In this document: one piece after another, positions 18,816 through 28,456 of the stretch
Position numbering within the stretch: the stretch's first letter is position 1
Layout of the letters: each line of letters starts with the position of its first letter
Source: Thermodesulfobacteriota bacterium
Lineage (GTDB): Bacteria > Desulfobacterota_D > UBA1144 > Nemesobacterales > UBA2774
Assembly (NCBI GenBank): GCA_035325995.1
Contig: DAOKYU010000006.1
Location: 1-64,000, forward strand
Reading direction: 5' to 3'
DNA length: 64,000 nt
The notes under the pieces: model-generated
What the model saw: only the letters and a program-made list of their open reading frames with translations
What the model was told of the DNA's origin: nothing
Databases searched by the model: none
Made by a program: the position numbers and the translations under genes

Positions 18816-21623
18816 CTACCCTTCCTTCGCCCCTGAAATTATGCCGCGAAGGGTTTTGAGCAGCGTTTCGGCCGTGTAGGGCTTGGACAGGAAAACGTCC
18901 TGGCCCTGAGCATACGATTCGGCCATTCTCGACGCCTCCTTGAAGCCGCTCACGAATATGACCCTGACCCCGGGGTCTATTCGTCTGAGCGCCCTTATGC
19001 TCATCTGGCCGTCCATAATGGGCATCGTCATATCCATTATTATTACCTTTACATTGTCTCTGTTAACGGAATAGATGGACACGGCCTCGGCCCCGTCGGA
19101 AGCAGTGAGGGCCTTGTAGCCGTACGTTTCGAGCGTCGAGCGCGTAATCTCGCGGATGGAAGCCTCGTCGTCGACGACGAGCACGGTCTCTCCTTTCCCG
19201 AGCGGTATGTCCTCGGACCGCATCTGCTCGACGGACCTCGTTTCAGAGGTCTCTACAGCCGGGATATATATCCTGAACGTGGTTCCCTTGCCGGGCTCGC
19301 TGTAGACGTGAATGAAGCCGCCGTGGTCCTTTACGATGCCGAACGATGTGGAGAGCCCGAGACCCGTCCCCTTGCCCGGATCTTTCGTCGTGAAGTAGGG
19401 CTCGAATATTTTTTCTATGAGGGCGGGCGGGATTCCCTCGCCGTTGTCGGATACGGTTATGGCTATGTAGGGGCCCGTGACGGCGTCGACGTTCATCTTC
19501 GCATAATTTTCGTCTATGATGAGGTTCTCGCCGGAAATTTCGAGCGTGCCGCCTTCGGGCATGGCGTCGCGGGCGTTTACGCAGAGGTTCATCAGGACCT
19601 GATGAAGCTGTGTGAAATCGCCCATGACGTTCCAGAGGTCTCTCGGGAAATTAGTGCGGAATTCTATCGATTTCGGGAAGGCTTCCTTCACCATTTTTTC
19701 TATTTCGTGGACGATGTGCCTGACCTGGAGGATCGTGCGCTCGCCTTCCTGGCCGCGGGCGAACGAAAGGACCTGCTTTACGAGGTTGCTCCCCCGCTCG
19801 GTGCTCGATTCGAGCGTGTCGATGAGCCTCTGGGATTTTTCGTCGGGGAATCTCATGCGGAGTATCTGGAGGGCCATGAGTATCGGCTGAAGGACGTTGT
19901 TGAGGTCGTGGGCTATGCCGCCGGCGAGTGTGCCTATGCTCTCCATGCGCTGGGCGCGGAGGAGCTGCGCCTCGAAGCGCTTTTTCTCGGTGATGTCGCT
20001 CGTGACGGCGAGTATGGACTTGGGATTGCCGTGGTCGTCGGTAACGAGCGTAAGGCGGCATTCGACGATTATGCTTTTCCCGTTTTTCGTCGCCTGCTGC
20101 ATCTCGCCCTTGTAGTGCCCGAACTCGTTCAATATCCTGTGGGCCTCGACGAATTCGGGACACGAGCCGTCGAAAAGCAGGTCGGTGACGCTCTTTCCTA
20201 TGACCTCGTCGCTCTCCCAGCCGTAAATACGCTCCGCCCCCTTGCTCCAGAAGAGTATGCGGTGATCGAGGTCGCGGACGGTTATGGCGTCGGATGCGAT
20301 GTCGAGGAGAGCGGCCTGCTCGGCTATACGGCTTTCGGCGCTCTTTCGCTCGGTGATGTCGACGGCCGCGCCGCCGACCATGACTATTTCTTCGTGCTTG
20401 TCGAGTATGGGGAATTTGCTCGCGAGCCAGTAGCCGATCCCGGACGGCGTCGGCATGATTTGAATCGTCTGAAGCGGCTCTCCGGTTTCGATGACTATCC
20501 TGTCGTTTTCCTTGAACTGGGAAGCCACGGCCGGAGGCCATATCTCGTCGTCCGTTTTGCCCACGTAGTCGACGTCCCTGCCGATTATGGCCTGGAGTGA
20601 ATCGTTCACGTATATATACCGCCCTTCGGCGTCTTTCATGAACGCTACGCCCGGGAGGTTGTGCATGAAGAGAGCGAACCTTCGCTCGCTTTCGCTAAGC
20701 GCCTCAACCTTCTGCGCGTTGTTTATGGCGACCCCTATCTGCTGGGCGACGTTTTCAAGGAGCTTGAGGTCGTCCTCGTCGAATACGTTCTTTTCGTCGG
20801 AATAGATATTCAGGCTGCCGACCGTCTTTCCCTCGGACCGGATGGGCATGGAGACGTAGCTCTTCGTTCCGGCCTCTTTCATCGCCGGCGTGAGGTATTC
20901 GTCGTTCTCGGCGTCGGGGACGTATACGTGCCTGTTTTCGCGCACGGTGCGCCAGACTATACCCACGCCCCGCGGCAGGTGCCTGACCTCGCTTACATAC
21001 CTGTCGTCGTATCCTTCGCACGCCTTGAGCTCGGCGTCTTTATCCACGAAGTATATATCGACGTGCTTTGCGGAATCGATGTTGTCGCTCATCGTCCGGA
21101 CGGCGTTGTCGAGGACGTCCTGGAGATTGATGGACTGGTGCACGGCCTTCGTAACCGTGTTGATTATGGTTTCGTAGCGGTTTTTCTTCGAGAGGTAATC
21201 GAGGTTGTCCCGGAGCGTATTCCACACCCTTTCGAGCTCGTGGCGCTCTTCGGCTTCGCGGAGGGCGCGCTCTATCGCCGGGACGAGGCGGGCGAGCTTG
21301 TCCTTGAGTATATAGTCGGTGGCCCCGTTCTTGAGCATGTCCACCGCGCGTTCTTCTCCGAGCGAGCCGGAGACGAATATAAAGGGCAGCTCCGAATCCT
21401 TCTCCCTCACCAGCTTTAGAGCGGACATACCGTCGAATGACGGAAGCGAGTAATCCGAAAGGACAATGTCGGGCAGGAACCGCTCGAGCTCGGATTGAAG
21501 AGACTCCCTCGTCTCCACACGTTTCGTACGGAAAGCGATGTTGGCCTTTTTGAGCTCGCGCTCGACAAGCTCTGCATCGGTTGGCACGTCCTCGACTATG
21601 AGGACCTTGAGCTCCTTTTCCAT
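18816..21623 (-). CDS. Hybrid histidine kinase, REC-GAF-PAS-PAS-HisKA-HATPase-REC
   Basis: A 935-residue cytoplasmic protein. An N-terminal receiver (about 5-120, DIVLSDYSLPSFDGM), a GAF domain (about 165-310), a PAS domain (about 320-430) with VNDSLQAIIGRD, a second PAS (about 445-560), HisKA (about 575-640) with the phosphorylated His in GGIAHDLNNVLQPIL, an HATPase (about 690-800) with VNARDAMPEGG and GKGTGLGLS, and a C-terminal receiver (about 815-930) with VIIMDMTMPIMDG. No membrane segment, so it senses a cytoplasmic signal. It is 58 bases downstream of the receiver-only gene and likely co-transcribed with it. Confidence 0.94.
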   Translation of the reverse strand: MEKELKVLIVEDVPTDAELVERELKKANIAFRTKRVETRESLQSELERFLPDIVLSDYSLPSFDGMSALKLVREKDSELPFIFVSGSLGEERAVDMLKNGATDYILKDKLARLVPAIERALREAEERHELERVWNTLRDNLDYLSKKNRYETIINTVTKAVHQSINLQDVLDNAVRTMSDNIDSAKHVDIYFVDKDAELKACEGYDDRYVSEVRHLPRGVGIVWRTVRENRHVYVPDAENDEYLTPAMKEAGTKSYVSMPIRSEGKTVGSLNIYSDEKNVFDEDDLKLLENVAQQIGVAINNAQKVEALSESERRFALFMHNLPGVAFMKDAEGRYIYVNDSLQAIIGRDVDYVGKTDDEIWPPAVASQFKENDRIVIETGEPLQTIQIMPTPSGIGYWLASKFPILDKHEEIVMVGGAAVDITERKSAESRIAEQAALLDIASDAITVRDLDHRILFWSKGAERIYGWESDEVIGKSVTDLLFDGSCPEFVEAHRILNEFGHYKGEMQQATKNGKSIIVECRLTLVTDDHGNPKSILAVTSDITEKKRFEAQLLRAQRMESIGTLAGGIAHDLNNVLQPILMALQILRMRFPDEKSQRLIDTLESSTERGSNLVKQVLSFARGQEGERTILQVRHIVHEIEKMVKEAFPKSIEFRTNFPRDLWNVMGDFTQLHQVLMNLCVNARDAMPEGGTLEISGENLIIDENYAKMNVDAVTGPYIAITVSDNGEGIPPALIEKIFEPYFTTKDPGKGTGLGLSTSFGIVKDHGGFIHVYSEPGKGTTFRIYIPAVETSETRSVEQMRSEDIPLGKGETVLVVDDEASIREITRSTLETYGYKALTASDGAEAVSIYSVNRDNVKVIIMDMTMPIMDGQMSIRALRRIDPGVRVIFVSGFKEASRMAESYAQGQDVFLSKPYTAETLLKTLRGIISGAKEG

Positions 21624-21681
21624 CTGGTTTCCTCGAACAAAAATATTAAAACCCGCATCCTCCGAACATGTCCGTCCCCGT

Positions 21682-22125
21682 CTAGCCCGGCGGCTGGTTG
21701 AGAAGGAGCCAGTAGAGGCCGAGCTGCGATACGGCGAGTATGAACTTGTCGAAGTCCACCGGTTTAACTATATAGCTGCTTACGCCCAATTTATAGCTAT
21801 CGACGATATCCCTTTCTTCCTTGGACGACGTAAGCACGACGACCGGGGTCATCTTCGTTCTTTCGTCGGCTTTTATTCTCTTCAGCACTTCGAGGCCGTC
21901 CACCTTGGGGAGCTTGAGGTCGAGAAGTATTACCTTGGGCCGGCTTTCGACCCTTCTCGACGCGTATATCCCCGAAGCGAAGATGAAATCGAGCGCCTCG
22001 GCGCCGTCCCTTACCACGTGGATGTTATTCGCGATATTATTCTTCCTGAGCGCCCTGAGCGTGAGCTCCTCGTCGTTCGGGTTGTCCTCGACCAGAAGTA
22101 TCTCGACCTGGTTCATGTCCGTCAT
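21682..22125 (-). CDS. Single-domain response regulator (Rcp1/CheY-like)
   Basis: A 147-residue receiver with no output domain. Acidic pocket in ILLVEDNPNDEELT (Glu13, Asp14), phosphoacceptor Asp69 in VILLDLKLPKVDG, the Thr/Ser switch in VVVLTSSKEE and the Lys in YIVKPVDFDKF. The insert between the fourth and fifth elements and the NPNDEELT motif place it near the phytochrome-partner Rcp1 group. It starts inside the stop of the upstream kinase (4-base overlap), a classic cognate kinase-regulator pair. With no DNA-binding domain, output must go through protein contact or phosphorelay to the neighbouring hybrid kinase. Confidence 0.95.
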   Translation of the reverse strand: MTDMNQVEILLVEDNPNDEELTLRALRKNNIANNIHVVRDGAEALDFIFASGIYASRRVESRPKVILLDLKLPKVDGLEVLKRIKADERTKMTPVVVLTSSKEERDIVDSYKLGVSSYIVKPVDFDKFILAVSQLGLYWLLLNQPPG

Positions 22126-24404
22126 GTCAAACCTCCTTCGTCTTTTGGAAAACTGAAATAAAATGCCGCCCCCTCCCCCACTTTTCCTTCGGCCCAGACC
22201 TGCCCGCCGTGTCTTACCACTATACGCTTTACGAGCGCAAGCCCCACCCCCGTGCCTTCGAATTCGTTCTGGCTGTGGAGCCGCTGGAAGACCCCGAACA
22301 GCTTGTCTACATAGGTCATGTCGAAACCTATACCGTTGTCTCTGATGCAGTATACGTTTTCCCGTCCGGACGAATGACCTGTCATCTCTATGGTTCCTTC
22401 ATTGCCCTTGTTCCTGGTGAACTTGACGGCGTTCGAGATAAGATTGACCATCACCTGCCGTATCATGGCCCTGTCGCCGTAAGCGGACGGGAGATGGTTC
22501 AGCGTGAATTTCAGCGACCTGTCAGGGTTATCGGCCTGAATTTCCTGGAAAACGATCCTCGCCATCTCGCTGATGTTTACCTCGACCGGCAGGACATCCT
22601 GCCTCCCGAGGCGCGAAAACGCGAGGAGGTCGTCGATGAGCTGGCCCATGTTGAGAGTATTCGATCTTATGACGGAGAAGAGGCGGAGCCCTTCCTCGTC
22701 GAGTGCTTCGGAGTAATCCTCGAGGAGTATACGTGAAAAGCCGTCTATCGCCCGGAGCGGCGCCCGGAGGTCGTGAGAAACCGAGTAGCTGAACGCTTCG
22801 AGCTCCTTGTTGACGGCAGTGAGCTCATCGAGACGCAGTTCGAGCTCCGCGTTCAGGGAGCGGTTCTCTTTTTCGCTTTTGCGGAGCGCTTCGACTATGT
22901 TGGCGTTATGAACCGCAGCCTCCAGCTGAACCGCGGCGGTATCTAGCAGTCCGAGCTCTTCCTTGTCGAAGGCGTCCTCCGTCAGGGAATTTATGTTAAC
23001 GACGCCTGCTACCCGGCCTTCGTATCGTATGGGCATCGAAATGTAGCTTTTCGTTCCGAGCTCTTTCCCCGCGGGCCCCATGGCCGTATCGTTCCCGGCG
23101 TCGGGGCAGTACGTAGCCTTGCCTTCCGTAATGGTCTTCCACGTGAGCCCCCTCGGGGAAGGTATGATCTTTATCTTCTCGTATATGCTTTCGGGATAGC
23201 CCGAATATGCGGTCAGGACGGCGCTGTCCCCCTCTACCATGAATACCCCGATGTAATCCGCTCCGTGCATATTTTCCTTTATGGATTTTACGGCGTTGGA
23301 GAGGACCTCGCGCAGGTCGACCGACCCGTGAACGCTGCCGGTAATGGCGTTTATTATGGCCTCCGTCCTGTTTTTCCGGGAAAGCTCCTCGAGGGTGTCG
23401 TTGAGGGCTTCCTCGGCCTTCCGGCGCTCGCCGATTTCCTTTCCGAGCTCGTTTATCGCTCTCTGGAGCTCGGACGTCCGCTCGGATACGCGCCGTTCGA
23501 GGGTTTCGTTCAGAAGATGCACTTCGTTCTCCGCCCTTGTGCGTTCTACGTCGGAGCTGTTGAGCCACCTCGCGCTGAGCCATATCAGGATGGTGAAGAG
23601 GACCATCGTGGAAACGGCGAAGAACGAGAGGCCTATGCCTGTATCGTAATAGCCGAGCTCCTGGCCTTTCAGCCTCAGCCACCCGAAGAAGAACGGAAGT
23701 ATTATCGCCCACGGGAGCACCCGGCGGGCGAGCATCCCGCCCATTGTATCCATGGTTACGACGGACATCAGCCCCTTGCCCGGCCTTATGAAGAGGACGC
23801 CGAAGGAAAGCAGTATCGTGGCGATAGCCGTATTGAGAGCGACGGAAGAATAGGCGTAGAATTTGTAAAGCGCTTCGACGCCGTAGGCATAGCCGATGAT
23901 CGAAAGGAGGCTCATGAACCCCGCAATCATGGCGAGAACCCCGGCATAGGGCTCCGCCCCTGTCCTTACCGCCACCATCAGCATCCCCAGCCCCAGTATA
24001 GCGAAGTTAAAAGACGAAAGGGGGGACATCCTGCCCGGGGACCCGCCGCTTATTTCGGCATTAGGGTCGGCGTAGATTAGATTGTCTATGCCGAAATCGT
24101 GGCCCGAGACGTACTGGAGCAATGTCATGAGCCCGAGAACGAAAAGAAGGAAGGCGAATATGCCGGCCACGGCTTCCGCGGCCCGGCTCCCCCGCACCGT
24201 CAGGAGGAGCCAGAGGGAGAGACCGCCCAGAACGAATCCGATGGCGGTGTTGACCTTCATGTACGGGTATCCGGGAATCAGCGACTTAAGGGTTCCGGAG
24301 TCCGTCACCCATCCGGTAAGCACAAGTATCCCTATAGCGACTACGACAATACTTGCCGTTTTGGAGAACGCATTCAGAAAAGCGACCACTCCGGGTGCTG
24401 TCAT
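22122..24404 (-). CDS. Membrane sensor histidine kinase with GAF domain
   Basis: A 760-residue kinase with about eight hydrophobic N-terminal segments (residues 15-280), a coiled coil with ERTSELQRAINEL (about 295-340), a GAF domain (about 360-500), HisKA with His in YSVSHDLRAPLRAIDGF (about 545-560), and an HATPase with NLISNAVKFTRNKG and GTGVGLALVKRIV. The YSVSHDLRAPLR form is that of phytochrome-like and other light or redox kinases. Both this GAF and that of the hybrid kinase share KSYISMPIRYEG-type text, so one may have copied the other. First gene of the cluster. Confidence 0.94.
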   Translation of the reverse strand: MTAPGVVAFLNAFSKTASIVVVAIGILVLTGWVTDSGTLKSLIPGYPYMKVNTAIGFVLGGLSLWLLLTVRGSRAAEAVAGIFAFLLFVLGLMTLLQYVSGHDFGIDNLIYADPNAEISGGSPGRMSPLSSFNFAILGLGMLMVAVRTGAEPYAGVLAMIAGFMSLLSIIGYAYGVEALYKFYAYSSVALNTAIATILLSFGVLFIRPGKGLMSVVTMDTMGGMLARRVLPWAIILPFFFGWLRLKGQELGYYDTGIGLSFFAVSTMVLFTILIWLSARWLNSSDVERTRAENEVHLLNETLERRVSERTSELQRAINELGKEIGERRKAEEALNDTLEELSRKNRTEAIINAITGSVHGSVDLREVLSNAVKSIKENMHGADYIGVFMVEGDSAVLTAYSGYPESIYEKIKIIPSPRGLTWKTITEGKATYCPDAGNDTAMGPAGKELGTKSYISMPIRYEGRVAGVVNINSLTEDAFDKEELGLLDTAAVQLEAAVHNANIVEALRKSEKENRSLNAELELRLDELTAVNKELEAFSYSVSHDLRAPLRAIDGFSRILLEDYSEALDEEGLRLFSVIRSNTLNMGQLIDDLLAFSRLGRQDVLPVEVNISEMARIVFQEIQADNPDRSLKFTLNHLPSAYGDRAMIRQVMVNLISNAVKFTRNKGNEGTIEMTGHSSGRENVYCIRDNGIGFDMTYVDKLFGVFQRLHSQNEFEGTGVGLALVKRIVVRHGGQVWAEGKVGEGAAFYFSFPKDEGGLT

Positions 24405-24757
24405 GAATCCTCCACTAGCGCCCCCTCTGGAATCTTCGGATGATTCTGGTACGGGGATCTTCTGTTTTGCTCTGAAAGGAATGTGGTGTTCATCGTATAA
24501 AGCCGCTGCACGTAATCGAGACGCTCTTGTCGAAAACGGAATTCCCAGGATTTATTCGCTAATTATATAGCCGTTCCTTTTTTGAATCAATCCTCAATTC
24601 GATGTATTGGTATTACATTAAAAGCCTTATTCTTGATAGTAAATTGCGTGAATACGGGGTACTCGAACATGCATGTGCAAACGTCGTGAAATACACTACA
24701 TCGACAGTTCGGTATATCGAGAATAAAGGAAAATAAGCCAGAGGAAAAGGGCGCCGG
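24405..24757. other. Intergenic, no gene seen
   Basis: Between the leftward kinase operon and the terminator of the leftward DUF892 gene. Strongly AT-rich from about 24560 to 24740. I see no reading frame or known RNA. It should hold the promoter of the kinase operon near its left end. Confidence 0.4.
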
Positions 24758-24760
24758 AAA

Positions 24761-24794
24761 AATTATTCCCGCTCCCCATTATAAGGAGCCGGGA
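24761..24794 (-). terminator. Probable terminator of the DUF892 gene
   Basis: On the minus strand a 9-10 bp stem (24785-24794 with 24767-24775, one bulge) and a 9-base loop, followed by an ATAATTTTT run, 66 bases after the stop codon of the leftward gene. Confidence 0.6.
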
Positions 24795-24860
24795 GAGGAA
24801 GCCGGCCATGGACCAGGCATCTCCCCCGGCTGAGGCATGAGGTATGGGTTCCCTGAAATT

Positions 24861-25352
24861 TTACTTGGCCGCTTTTTCGTTGATTACGGATTCGGCTATG
24901 CCCGTGAGCTTTTTGTCGGCCTGCTTTTCCTCGTTGAGCGTGGACTGGAAAAGCTTGGCGGCTTGCTCCTGTCCGAGGTGTTCGGCGAATGCCCTAAGAG
25001 TCCCGTAGGCGGCTATCTCGTAATGCTCGACCCTTTGCGCGGCCGCTATGAGCCCCGCGTCGTTCACGCTGGGATCGTAGTCCTTGCCGTTCTGTATGAA
25101 TTCTTTCCCTTCCTCGATTATGCCCTCCATGGCGTCGCACTTATCTCCGGACGCCTTCTCGCCCATCATCTCGAAGACCTGCTCGAGCCTCTCAATGTGA
25201 TGCTCGGTTTCTTCGAGGTGGTGATCGAAGGCATTCTTGAGCGAAAGCTGAGCGGCTGCGCTCGCCATCCTGGGCAGTGTTTTGGCTATCTGTTTTTCTG
25301 CGTAGTAAATGTCTTTAAGCTGATTCATGAATAAGTGTTCGAGCGTATGCAT
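24861..25352 (-). CDS. Ferritin-like DUF892 protein (YciE-like)
   Basis: A 163-residue four-helix protein. Family signatures: FMNQLKDIYYAEKQIAKTLPRM at the start, HLEETEHHIERLEQVFEMMG, and EHYEIAAYGTLRAFAEHLG, giving a ferritin-like pattern of Glu and His pairs (about 54, 57-58, 61, 110-112 and 145) that could bind two metal ions. Members are stress-induced, often osmotic or stationary phase. AGGAG lies 7 bases before the ATG. Monocistronic. Metal binding is inferred from the residue pattern. Confidence 0.9.
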   Translation of the reverse strand: MHTLEHLFMNQLKDIYYAEKQIAKTLPRMASAAAQLSLKNAFDHHLEETEHHIERLEQVFEMMGEKASGDKCDAMEGIIEEGKEFIQNGKDYDPSVNDAGLIAAAQRVEHYEIAAYGTLRAFAEHLGQEQAAKLFQSTLNEEKQADKKLTGIAESVINEKAAK

Positions 25353-25530
25353 GACTGTTCTCCTATAATGGTTTTAACGATATAGTAGCAACTGGCATGC
25401 CGGATAGAGGGAAACGAGGCATGACAGGGGTTTATGAGAAACGTATGCCGGGGAGCGCCGGCGAGTGTAGAAATCTATGCAAGAAGCGGTGGAGAATTGT
25501 CTGCAGCCGGGCGGCTTTCGTGGACAGTGC

Positions 25531-27297
25531 CTAGGAGGGGACGACTATCTCCTCGATGAATTCGGGCGGGAGGCTGTCGCCCCATTTCTTTATTACCTCT
25601 CTCGTAACGTAGTCCCTTATGTCGGCTTCCGTTTTGAGCCCGAGCGAGGCGCGGGCGATCTCCCTGGATTCCTTCTCCGTTATGGAGCCGAGGAGCTTTT
25701 TCACCCTGGGTATCGAGTGCGTGTTCATGCTGAGCTCGCCCACGCCGAGCCCGACTAGGAGCGGGACGCAGGGGAGCTGGCCGGCCATTTCGCCGCAGAC
25801 GGCGACGGGAATGCCGCGGGGGCGGGCCGCGTCGACTACGCCCGAGATGAGCCTTAGTATCGCGGGATGAAACGGGGAGTAGAGGTAGGACACGTGCTCG
25901 TTGACCCTGTCGATGGCGAGGGTGTACTGTATGAGGTCGTTCGTGCCTATGCTGAGGAAATCGGCCTCGGCCGCGATGTCAGAGGCCATTATAGCCGCCG
26001 AAGGAGTTTCTATCATTACACCGACGGCCCATGACGGCCCTTCGCCGAGCCCGGAGGCGACTTCGGATATTATGGCCTTCGCCTTTCGGAGCTCGCTTAT
26101 CCCCGAGATCATCGGGAGGAGTATTCTTACCTTTTTTCCGGTGGATGCGGACGCCCGCAGTATCGCCTTTATCTGGGTTTTGAAGGTCTCGACGTCTCTC
26201 AATGAATACCTTATGCCGCGGAGGCCGAGCGCAGGGTTGAGCATTCTCGAAAGCTCCATGCCCGTGGGGAATTTGTCGCCCCCGATGTCGAGCGTCCGGA
26301 TGGTCATTATAGGCGAATCTAGCGACGTGATGACTTTTTTATAGTTTTCGTACTGCTCCTGCTCGCCTGGGTAGTTCGCGGACTTCGTGAACAGGAACTC
26401 CGTCCTGTACATGCCTATGCCTTCGGCCCCGAAGCACGAGGCATGGCCGAGCTCGTCGGTGAGCTCGACGTTGGCGTTTATACGGACGACCCTGCCGTCG
26501 AGGGTTCTCCCGGGGAGCTTGGCATATTCGAGGAGCTTTTTTTCGAGGGCCGCGTAGTCGGACTTGAGCTTGCGAAAGCTATCGATTTCGTGCTCGCCGG
26601 GGTCGAGTATAACGGTGCCGCTGAAGCCGTCGACGAATATCCTGTCGCCGGGGCAGGCCCTGAGCGTGATGTCTTCGAGGCCCATCACGGCCGGGACGCC
26701 GACGGATTTGGCGACGATGGCGCTGTGCGAGGTGGAAGTGCCGATGTCGGTTACTATGGCGAGCGCGCCGTGCTTCGCGTACTCTACGACGTCCACGGCC
26801 GACACGTCGTGGGCCACGAGGACGGAATCCTTCCCGAGGCGGAGCTTTTCGTCCCCGGCCCCGCGGAGGTTCCGGAGTATCCTCTCGCCGAGGTAGTAGA
26901 TGTCGGCGAGGCGCTCTTTCATGTAAATGTCCTCGACGTTACGGAATTTTTCGCTCTTCCTGGAGAGGACCGAGTTAACCGCCCATTCCGCGTTTACCCC
27001 TTCGGACTCTATGAGCCGGAGGACCTCGCCCGAAAGGAGCTCGTCTTCGAGCATCATGATATTGAGGTTGAGTATCTGGAGGTGGTCGCCTTCTTCGGTG
27101 GAGCCCATGCCGTCCTTTATCGACAGGAGCTCGGCCTTGGAGCGGCCCACGGCGGTCATAAACCTGTCCTTTTCGGACTCGACGGAGGCCGGGTCTATCT
27201 GCTTCCTCTCTACTATCATCCTCGACCTGTCGAGGAGTACGACCCTCCCGAGGGCGATGCCGCCCGAGATGGGGATAGCCTTTCTCTCAACCCTCAT
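25531..27297 (-). CDS. ptsI: PTS enzyme I (phosphoenolpyruvate-protein phosphotransferase)
   Basis: A 588-residue enzyme that takes phosphate from PEP onto a His and passes it to HPr. N-terminal HPr-binding and His domains, with the active His191 in GTSTSHSAIVAKSVGVPAVMG, and a C-terminal PEP-binding TIM barrel with MYRTEFLF, IGTNDLIQYTLAIDR and the catalytic Cys in VAVCGEMAGQL (about 505). No GAF domain, so it is not the PtsP form. No sugar EII is in the window, so it may run regulatory or dihydroxyacetone-type phosphorelays. Overlaps the HPr gene by 4 bases. Confidence 0.96.
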   Translation of the reverse strand: MRVERKAIPISGGIALGRVVLLDRSRMIVERKQIDPASVESEKDRFMTAVGRSKAELLSIKDGMGSTEEGDHLQILNLNIMMLEDELLSGEVLRLIESEGVNAEWAVNSVLSRKSEKFRNVEDIYMKERLADIYYLGERILRNLRGAGDEKLRLGKDSVLVAHDVSAVDVVEYAKHGALAIVTDIGTSTSHSAIVAKSVGVPAVMGLEDITLRACPGDRIFVDGFSGTVILDPGEHEIDSFRKLKSDYAALEKKLLEYAKLPGRTLDGRVVRINANVELTDELGHASCFGAEGIGMYRTEFLFTKSANYPGEQEQYENYKKVITSLDSPIMTIRTLDIGGDKFPTGMELSRMLNPALGLRGIRYSLRDVETFKTQIKAILRASASTGKKVRILLPMISGISELRKAKAIISEVASGLGEGPSWAVGVMIETPSAAIMASDIAAEADFLSIGTNDLIQYTLAIDRVNEHVSYLYSPFHPAILRLISGVVDAARPRGIPVAVCGEMAGQLPCVPLLVGLGVGELSMNTHSIPRVKKLLGSITEKESREIARASLGLKTEADIRDYVTREVIKKWGDSLPPEFIEEIVVPS

Positions 27298-27575
27298 ACG
27301 CCTTCTCCGAATCCGCTTTCTATGAGCGCCCCGATTTCATCCATGGCGCTCTCGGAATCATCCCCCCTCGTTACGACCTTTATCGTGCTTCCCTTTGCCG
27401 CCGCCAGCGAAAGCACGCCGAGAATACTCTTGCCGTCTACCTCGTAGCCGTCCTTCGAGAGCTTGACGTCGCTCGAGAACCTGCCGGATAGTCTGACGAA
27501 AGCAGCGGCGGCCCGGGCGTGGAGACCGAGCTTGTTCTTAACGGTGAATTCCCTTGCCAATTCTTTTTCCGGCAA
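27294..27575 (-). CDS. ptsH: HPr phosphocarrier protein
   Basis: A 93-residue HPr. The phosphorylated His19 lies in NKLGLHARAAAAFVRLS, and Ser50 in DGKSILGVLSLAA is the position that HPr kinase modifies in some bacteria. The tail (about 80-93) is slightly long. Stop and start of ptsH and ptsI overlap in an ATGA, and the gene follows the LolB-like lipoprotein by 71 bases on the same strand, so it may belong to the longer operon. No separate promoter was clear in that gap. Confidence 0.96.
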   Translation of the reverse strand: MPEKELAREFTVKNKLGLHARAAAAFVRLSGRFSSDVKLSKDGYEVDGKSILGVLSLAAAKGSTIKVVTRGDDSESAMDEIGALIESGFGEGV

Positions 27576-27646
27576 TGTGTGGTGACCTCGCTAGGATATG
27601 AGTTTTTCCAATATGACGATTAGAACGGGCCCGGTTGTCTCTCGTT

Positions 27647-28456
27647 TTAATTATAATTTTGAGCGCGTATATTTGCAATCGCCGCCGCGGACGCAGCCGG
27701 GCGGAAGAGCGAGGAATCGACGGGAACGTTCACCTCGACGCCGTCCTCGTAGACGAGCGTTATGGATAGCCCCTTCGATTCGAACTCTATCCTCCGGGCG
27801 AAATAATGCCCCGCGATAAGGCCGTCGAAATACTCGTAGGAGACAGAAGCCTTTCTCCCCCCTTCGAGCGAGAACTCGGCTTTGCGGGCCTTGAAGGTGG
27901 ACGGATCGAGCCATACGATATCATCTCCGCCGCCGGCGCCGCCGGGATACGTCAGCTTGAGAAGCGCGCCGTCGGTGCTCATGCCGGGCGTTCTCCCGGA
28001 CGAGAACACGTCGTACGGGAGCCTCCCGAGAACGAGGCTCGTGAGGCTTTCGGCGGTTACGGAGAGGTCGAGCCCGGGATAGATGTCGGCGAGGTTGAAC
28101 TCTTCCCCGCCTTCGTAAACCTCGCGGGCCGAGGAGGAGATTATATATATCTTCTCGCCGTCAGAGGATATAAACCCAACGGTGCTGCCGAAGGGATTGA
28201 GCGCTTCGAGTCTTATCCTGTCGGGTTCGTTCGCCACCGTGACCTGTGTGTAGGAGATCTTCTCACCGGGCGCCGAGATGCTCACCCGGGCCAGGCCCTT
28301 GACGGATTTTACGCTGCTGTCGAGGAGCGCGGCCTTTGAGGCAGCCTCGCCGGCCGTCATCTCACCCGGGCCCGCGGTCGGCGCCTTCGGCGCGCAGGAT
28401 GCGGCCGTCACCAGCAGGAGAGCTCCGAGAACGAGGGTGCGCGGTTCGAGAATCAC
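27647..28456 (-). CDS. Lipoprotein of the LolB/DUF4292-like type
   Basis: A 269-residue lipoprotein: signal 1-20, lipobox TAASC with Cys21, a Pro/Ala linker, then a beta-rich domain (about 45-265) with VKSVKGLARVSISAPGE, DRIRLEALNPFGSTVGFISSDGE and a cluster of aromatic residues near the end. This is the half-barrel fold of LolB, LolA and related outer-membrane-assembly proteins. It may carry lipid or lipoprotein at the outer membrane. It overlaps the TPR gene by 4 bases, so the two are probably functionally linked. Confidence 0.85.
   Translation of the reverse strand: MILEPRTLVLGALLLVTAASCAPKAPTAGPGEMTAGEAASKAALLDSSVKSVKGLARVSISAPGEKISYTQVTVANEPDRIRLEALNPFGSTVGFISSDGEKIYIISSSAREVYEGGEEFNLADIYPGLDLSVTAESLTSLVLGRLPYDVFSSGRTPGMSTDGALLKLTYPGGAGGGDDIVWLDPSTFKARKAEFSLEGGRKASVSYEYFDGLIAGHYFARRIEFESKGLSITLVYEDGVEVNVPVDSSLFRPAASAAAIANIRAQNYN

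Noticed and set aside
19308..20600. Long rightward frame opposite the hybrid kinase
   Set aside because: Antisense to clear kinase domains; no ribosome site and no recognisable domain.
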